Of a DNA stretch of 64,000 nt, positions 59,301 to 64,000 are shown piece after piece. Within the stretch, counting starts at the first letter, position 1. The number at the start of each line of letters is the position of its first letter. Source of the DNA: Pedobacter foliorum (GTDB lineage Bacteria > Bacteroidota > Bacteroidia > Sphingobacteriales > Sphingobacteriaceae); contig NZ_JABSNU010000004.1 in the NCBI RefSeq assembly GCF_013266735.1, forward strand, positions 434,001 to 498,000, written 5' to 3'. The notes beneath the pieces are model-generated. The model was given only the letters and a program-made list of their open reading frames with translations, was not told where the DNA came from and did not search any database. Made by a program: the position numbers and the translations under genes.

Positions 59301-62180
59301 TTAAGCTAGATCTTCTGCATAGCTTTCAATCGGCGGACAAGCACAAACTAATGATCTGTCACCAAATGAATCATTTACTCTTCCAACCGATGGCCAGAAT
59401 TTGTAAGCAGCTACGTAAGGCAATGGGAAAGCAGCAGTTTGTCTGCTATAACCATGATTCCATTCATTACCAGTTACCACTGCTGCGGTATGCGGTGCAT
59501 TTTTTAATGGGTTGTCAGTTTTGTCAAGTTCCCCTGCTTCAACTGCAGTGATTTCTTTTCTGATAGAAATTAAAGCATCACAGAAACGATCTAACTCATG
59601 TTTAGGCTCACTTTCAGTTGGCTCAACCATTAATGTTCCAGCAACAGGGAAAGATACCGTAGGAGCGTGGAAACCATAATCCATTAAACGTTTTGCAATG
59701 TCAACAACCTCAATGCCGAAGTTTTTAAAGCCTCTGCAATCTAAGATCATTTCGTGTGCACAACGACCATTAGCACCTGAATACAATACAGGGAAATGTT
59801 GCTCTAAGCGAGCTTTCATGTAGTTGGCATTAAGTATTGCGTATTTAGTAGCGTTGGTTAATCCTTCGCCACCCATCATTGCTATATAAGCATGAGATAT
59901 GATTAAGATAGACGCTGAACCCCAAGGTGCAGAAGAAACTGCATGAATAGATTTCTCATTATTGATGTCTACTACGGCATGTCCCGGTAAGTAAGGAACA
60001 AGGTGTTTTGCAACACCAATCGGACCCATACCTGGACCACCACCACCGTGAGGAATACAGAATGTTTTATGTAAGTTAAGGTGACAAACGTCAGCGCCAA
60101 TATTTGCAGGGCTGGTTAAACCAACCTGAGCGTTCATGTTGGCTCCATCCATATAAACCTGACCACCATTTTCATGAATGATGTTACAGATATCTACAAT
60201 GCTTTCCTCAAATACACCATGTGTAGATGGGTAAGTTACCATTAAGCAAGAAAGGTTAGCAGCATGCTCTATAGCTTTAGCTCTTAAATCCTCAACGTCA
60301 ATGTTTCCGTTTTCTAGTGATTTTACAACCACAATTTTCATTCCGGCCATAGCTGCAGAAGCAGGATTAGTTCCGTGAGCAGATGAAGGAATTAAAGCGA
60401 TGTTACGGTGATTATCACCACGATCCTGATGATAAGCTCTGATAACCATTAAGCCTGCATATTCACCTTGAGCACCAGCGTTTGGCTGTAAGCTCATTGC
60501 TGCAAAACCGGTGATTTCACTTAACCATTTGTCAAGCTCATTAAATACAGTATAGTAACCAGCTACCTGATCAGCAGGAGCAAATGGGTGTACTTTACCA
60601 AATTCTGGCCATGTAACAGGAATCATTTCAGTTGTTGCATTTAGTTTCATTGTGCATGAACCTAAGGCAATCATAGAATGGCAAAGAGAAAGATCTTTAG
60701 TTTCTAATGATTTAATATAACGCAACATTTCGTGCTCTGAATGGTGTGCGTTAAATACCGGATGCGTTAAATATGCCGAAGTACGTTGTAAGTTTGCAGG
60801 AATTACAGTTTCAACGTTTTTATCGTCAGCCAGCTCAACAGCATCAGCAGCAATTGCTTTTACTTTTGAGAATATTTTAGTTAAAAGGGCGATATCTTCG
60901 AATGTAGTAGTTTCATCTAATGCGATGGTAACTACGCTACCTTTATAGTTAAGGTTGATTTCATTGTCGATACATTCTCTATGAATAGAATCAACAAGGT
61001 TACCAAGGTCTAACTGGATAGTGTCAAAGTAAGCTTTGTTTAATTGTACGTATCCTATTTTTTCTAATGATTTAGCCAAAGTGATCGCCAACCCATGTGT
61101 GCGTTCTGCAATAAGTTTTAACCCTTTAGGGCCATGATATACTGCATAAAAACCAGCCATAATAGCCAATAAAGCCTGTGCAGTACAAATGTTAGAGGTA
61201 GCTTTATCCCTGCGGATGTGTTGCTCTCTTGTTTGTAGCGCCATGCGTAAAGCATAGTTATTGTTACTGTCGATTGTTACACCGATAATACGTCCTGGAA
61301 TAGAACGTTTGTATTCTTCTTTAGTTGCAAAGAATGCAGCATGAGGTCCACCAAAACCCATTGGTACACCAAAGCGTTGTGTTGTTCCAACTACAACATC
61401 AGCACCCCACTCTCCCGGAGGAGTTAATAAGGTTAAGCTTAGTAAGTCAGCAACAACAGTAACTTTAACATTCTTTTCATGTGCTTTTTGAGCGAAGCCG
61501 GTATAGTCAAATACCTCACCGTTTCCTGCAGGATATTGAATGATAGCACCAAAGAACTCTTCATTTAGTTCAAACGATTCATGATCACCAATTACCAACT
61601 CAATTCCAAAAGGATTTGCACGGGTTTTTAAGATGTCAATTGTTTGAGGGAACAATAGTTCCGAAACAAAGAATTTAGTAGCTTGTTGATTTTTACGTAA
61701 GCTATACTGCATAAACATAGCTTCAGCAGCAGCAGTACCTTCGTCAAGAAGTGATGCATTTGCTATCTCCATACCCGTAAGGTCAATAACCATAGTCTGG
61801 AAATTCAACAAAGCCTGTAAACGACCTTGAGCAATTTCAGCCTGATAAGGAGTGTATTGAGTATACCAACCCGGGTTTTCCATTACGTTACGTAAAATTA
61901 CACCAGGTGTTAAGGTGTCATAATATCCCTGACCGATATATGATTTGAAAACCTTGTTTAAAGAAGCAGTTTGTCTTAAGCTGCTTAGGTAATCTGTTTC
62001 AGATTTTGCTTTTGGCAAATTTAATGGTTGCTTCAACCTGATCTTTTGCGGAACAGTTTGTTCGATTAATTCGTCAACAGAACCTACGCCAAGCGTAGTT
62101 AGCATTGCGTTTGTATCATCTGTATTAGGCGCAATGTGGCGATCTTTAAAGTCTTCTTGGTAATGAATGTTTAAGCTCAT
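59301..62180 (-). CDS. gcvP: Glycine dehydrogenase (decarboxylating), P protein
   Basis: 959 residues from ATG 62180 ([20 protein letters not shown]), a single-chain P protein that decarboxylates glycine and passes the aminomethyl group to GcvH. The PLP Lys is in [21 protein letters not shown]-terminal features include [22 protein letters not shown] and [20 protein letters not shown]. The in-frame start at 62207 overlaps a -7 promoter element (62205-62212), which argues for 62180. No gcvT or gcvH is in the window; lpdA at 4245 could serve as its L protein. Confidence 0.95.
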   Translation of the reverse strand: MSLNIHYQEDFKDRHIAPNTDDTNAMLTTLGVGSVDELIEQTVPQKIRLKQPLNLPKAKSETDYLSSLRQTASLNKVFKSYIGQGYYDTLTPGVILRNVMENPGWYTQYTPYQAEIAQGRLQALLNFQTMVIDLTGMEIANASLLDEGTAAAEAMFMQYSLRKNQQATKFFVSELLFPQTIDILKTRANPFGIELVIGDHESFELNEEFFGAIIQYPAGNGEVFDYTGFAQKAHEKNVKVTVVADLLSLTLLTPPGEWGADVVVGTTQRFGVPMGFGGPHAAFFATKEEYKRSIPGRIIGVTIDSNNNYALRMALQTREQHIRRDKATSNICTAQALLAIMAGFYAVYHGPKGLKLIAERTHGLAITLAKSLEKIGYVQLNKAYFDTIQLDLGNLVDSIHRECIDNEINLNYKGSVVTIALDETTTFEDIALLTKIFSKVKAIAADAVELADDKNVETVIPANLQRTSAYLTHPVFNAHHSEHEMLRYIKSLETKDLSLCHSMIALGSCTMKLNATTEMIPVTWPEFGKVHPFAPADQVAGYYTVFNELDKWLSEITGFAAMSLQPNAGAQGEYAGLMVIRAYHQDRGDNHRNIALIPSSAHGTNPASAAMAGMKIVVVKSLENGNIDVEDLRAKAIEHAANLSCLMVTYPSTHGVFEESIVDICNIIHENGGQVYMDGANMNAQVGLTSPANIGADVCHLNLHKTFCIPHGGGGPGMGPIGVAKHLVPYLPGHAVVDINNEKSIHAVSSAPWGSASILIISHAYIAMMGGEGLTNATKYAILNANYMKARLEQHFPVLYSGANGRCAHEMILDCRGFKNFGIEVVDIAKRLMDYGFHAPTVSFPVAGTLMVEPTESEPKHELDRFCDALISIRKEITAVEAGELDKTDNPLKNAPHTAAVVTGNEWNHGYSRQTAAFPLPYVAAYKFWPSVGRVNDSFGDRSLVCACPPIESYAEDLA

Positions 62181-62204
62181 GTATTCTTTGAATAAAAAGT
62201 TGCG

Positions 62205-62212
62205 CAAAGGTA
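62205..62212 (-). promoter_or_regulatory. Putative -7 element of gcvP promoter (TACCTTTG on minus strand)
   Basis: Reverse complement reads TACCTTTG, an exact TAnnTTTG, 24 bp before ATG 62180 and just after the stop of the lipoprotein gene. No good -33 is apparent. Confidence 0.5.
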
Positions 62213-62228
62213 ATAAAAAAATAGCCTT

Positions 62229-62798
62229 TTAACCACCCGCGAATATCCAGCCAATGTCTTTTTTAAACTTCAACTTATAAGTTCTGGTAATGAAGTTACT
62301 ACCGACGTTTTTATCTTTAAAAAATATAGAGAAATCAGTCATTTCTTTCTTGAGCGAAACAGTAACACGTGCTATTTTCGAATCGCCATTTATAAGGCTA
62401 ATCGGCTTCTCGTCATCGAGCACATAATTAACGGCTCTAACAGTGGCACTATGTGCATCATGTTTAAGAACATAAGGTTTCGATTTGTCGGTTAAGGTGA
62501 TTAAATAAAAGTAAACGCTGTCTTTTGATAGGAACTTTTTTTTCTGGTTTTGAAGCTTCATCTCAACAAGTCCCTTTTCTTCCAGCGCCTTGTACTTTTG
62601 AAGTTCTAATTGGTCGTTTTTACTTCTAAACTTAATTTCTCCTATATCTATTTTAGTACTCTCATATTCAGGGTTTGCATTAAGATGTGCTGAGATTACA
62701 TCTTCGGCAGTACCTTCATCTAAATTGCCGCCACTTTTACACGATGAAATAAACAATACAAATGTTGCTGCGAAAGCCAATAACGTTAATTTTTTCAT
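62229..62798 (-). CDS. Hypothetical lipoprotein
   Basis: 189 residues; lipobox ISSC (Cys about 20), then a mature chain rich in Lys, Glu and Asp with short beta-strand-like stretches (KSKPYVLKHDAHSATVRAVN, VTVSLKKEMTDFSIFFKDK). It is a membrane-anchored lipoprotein. I do not recognise a named family. It is 17 bp after pdxJ and may be in one transcript with it. Confidence 0.75.
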   Translation of the reverse strand: MKKLTLLAFAATFVLFISSCKSGGNLDEGTAEDVISAHLNANPEYESTKIDIGEIKFRSKNDQLELQKYKALEEKGLVEMKLQNQKKKFLSKDSVYFYLITLTDKSKPYVLKHDAHSATVRAVNYVLDDEKPISLINGDSKIARVTVSLKKEMTDFSIFFKDKNVGSNFITRTYKLKFKKDIGWIFAGG

Positions 62799-62815
62799 AG
62801 GAGGAAGTATATAGG

Positions 62816-63535
62816 TTAATGTTTCAGTTGCTTTAAGTATAGTTGTATAGTGTTCTCCAGACCCAGATAAAGTGCATCACTAATTAATGCATGGCCAATA
62901 CTTACTTCTAGTAATCCTGGAATGCTCTCTGCAAAGTATTTTAAGTTATGCAAATCCAAATCGTGACCTGCATTAATGCCTAATCCTATTTCATTGGCTT
63001 TATGGGCTGCGGCAACATAAGGTAAAACGGCTTTTTCCCGGTTGTCGTAATAATTATGAGCATAAGCTTCAGTGTATAGTTCAATTCTGTCTGTTCCACT
63101 TTCAGCGGCAGCTTCTACCATTTCAACTACCGGATCTACAAAGATAGAAACACGAATTCCTTCAGATTTGAATAAGGAAACCATTTCTTTCAGATAGTCT
63201 TTATGTTTAATGGTATCCCATCCATGGTTCGAAGTGATTTGGCCTTCTGCATCTGGCACCAAAGTTACCTGAGCAGGTTTATTTGCTAAAACAAGATCAA
63301 CAAATTTTTGCTCTCTGCAGTTACCCTCAATATTAAATTCTGTAGCTATTGTTGCTTTCAAATCATAAACATCCTGATATCTGATGTGTCTTTCATCAGG
63401 CCTTGGGTGAACGGTTATTCCTTCAGATCCAAAGCGCTCACAATCTAAAGCTACTTTAACAAGATCCGGATTGTTTCCTCCACGACTATTACGAAGCGTT
63501 GCTATTTTGTTGATGTTTACTGAAAGTTTTGTCAT
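62816..63535 (-). CDS. pdxJ: Pyridoxine 5'-phosphate synthase
   Basis: 240 residues from ATG 63535 ([20 protein letters not shown]), the usual PdxJ length; a reading from 63643 adds 36 hydrophobic residues and is not used. TIM-barrel residues include [29 protein letters not shown] (His-Pro-Arg), [12 protein letters not shown] and [14 protein letters not shown] (His/Asp). Condenses 3-amino-1-hydroxyacetone phosphate with deoxyxylulose phosphate to make pyridoxine phosphate. PLP made here is needed by GcvP encoded nearby. Confidence 0.95.
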   Translation of the reverse strand: MTKLSVNINKIATLRNSRGGNNPDLVKVALDCERFGSEGITVHPRPDERHIRYQDVYDLKATIATEFNIEGNCREQKFVDLVLANKPAQVTLVPDAEGQITSNHGWDTIKHKDYLKEMVSLFKSEGIRVSIFVDPVVEMVEAAAESGTDRIELYTEAYAHNYYDNREKAVLPYVAAAHKANEIGLGINAGHDLDLHNLKYFAESIPGLLEVSIGHALISDALYLGLENTIQLYLKQLKH

Positions 63536-63650
63536 AAATTTAATAATGTTAGCCCAAAATGTAAATATGCAAGTAAAGGTAAAAAAATAGAAGCGTGATA
63601 AACAGAAAATTAATTTCTGTATTTTGCTGTTAGTTATAATCATTCGATAT

Positions 63651-64000
63651 ATGTCTTTAAAATTATTGGTCTCATTTATTGCTCTTTTTTGCGTTCAGCA
63701 TGCTGTTTATGCACAAAAGGATTCTGTTGTTTTTAAAGGCTATCCTGTAGTTGCACATACGGATACGCTGTTTCATATTAAAAACAAGCTGGGTTCGTTG
63801 TCTGCGTCGGAAAGGGCAGAACGGACTTCATCGAGAGTGGAGGCCTTATCTGAGGATCTTCTTTTTGTGCCTGATTCTTTAATTACAGTTAATGATTCTA
63901 CCCTAATTGGGATTGTTTATAAAGGCGATGTTTTAATGAGCATTTCTAAAGCTGATGCAGATTCTGTAAAGATGGATAAGGAGGTTATGGCCAAAGCCTA
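63651..64000 (+). CDS. Exported membrane protein, probable MscS-type channel, 3' end cut by window
   Basis: The first ~116 residues from ATG 63651 are in the window. Residues 1-21 ([22 protein letters not shown]) look like a signal peptide. The following [40 protein letters not shown] and [20 protein letters not shown] resemble the periplasmic N-terminal region of Bacteroidota mechanosensitive channels, where charged SxxxRAxxxxxRIxxL helices precede the MscS membrane part. The channel helices are beyond the window edge, so this call is inference. Diverges from pdxJ. Confidence 0.55.
   Translation, partial: MSLKLLVSFIALFCVQHAVYAQKDSVVFKGYPVVAHTDTLFHIKNKLGSLSASERAERTSSRVEALSEDLLFVPDSLITVNDSTLIGIVYKGDVLMSISKADADSVKMDKEVMAKA

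Noticed and set aside
63536..63643. 36-residue hydrophobic extension of PdxJ
   Set aside because: PdxJ is cytoplasmic and starts with [15 protein letters not shown]; the extension would be upstream non-coding sequence.

Overview
The window looks like chromosomal DNA of a Bacteroidota member, most probably Pedobacter or a close relative in Sphingobacteriaceae. The evidence is low G+C sequence, SusC/SusD and STN-domain TonB receptors, FecR/ECF-sigma pairs, MIOX, DUF4249, many secreted proteins ending their signal peptide in AQ, scarce Shine-Dalgarno sequences, and several promoters that fit the Bacteroidota -7 consensus TAnnTTTG. The genus call is inference. There is no rRNA, CRISPR array, prophage, integrase or complete insertion sequence.

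Layout. 1-4131 (-): a DUF2807 surface protein (cut by the window edge), then a likely pair of secreted hydrolases (M1 aminopeptidase, S15/CocE-like ester hydrolase). 4245-5651 (+): lpdA. 5686-6507 (-): an unrecognised exported protein whose His/Glu spacing recalls M14-like zinc hydrolases. 6739-13029 (-): an operon TetR - TolC - membrane fusion protein - HAE1/RND pump, with a second, paralogous TetR gene just upstream. 14015-17373: murB, an ECF sigma factor, an SRPBCC protein (-), and a lycopene-cyclase-domain protein overlapping a small cytochrome-b5-like protein. 17516-19746: a PfkB kinase (-) and two identical tRNA-Asn(GTT) genes that also share a duplicated promoter/leader and flank two small unknown ORFs, one with five exact 16-residue repeats. 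20024-28766: an outer membrane receptor, a DUF1028 remnant, an M60 peptidase, a large MG2/plug-domain protein and a GNAT acetyltransferase.

28881-32637 is a likely myo-inositol module (MIOX, SSS symporter, divergent LacI regulator). 32749-39703 (+) is an ECF sigma - FecR - SusC - SusD unit. 39908-41344 (+) carries pirin and an FMN reductase. 41339-47557 (-) is a second ECF sigma - FecR - STN/TonB receptor - DUF4249 unit followed by a sterol-desaturase-family enzyme, so two cell-surface signalling/uptake systems face each other. 47636-52569 holds a phosphoesterase, a WYL regulator with a GyrI-like protein, and an M13 peptidase. 52674-64000 is mostly housekeeping: CBS protein, GH3-family protein, lptB, recJ, an MBL hydrolase, a response regulator, YceI, gcvP, a lipoprotein, pdxJ and the start of a probable MscS channel.

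The most notable unexplained structure is non-coding. (1) A dispersed palindromic repeat with core CTGAATTTATTTCAG occurs at four gene ends, twice paired with a GGGTG/CACCC hairpin, once nested inside another hairpin, and once split by 22 nt. (2) The tRNA-Asn duplication encloses the 16-residue-repeat ORF. (3) One intergenic region has an 11-bp x4 tandem repeat running into a 19-bp inverted repeat, followed by a 15-bp direct repeat. No clearly new biochemical system can be proven from sequence alone.
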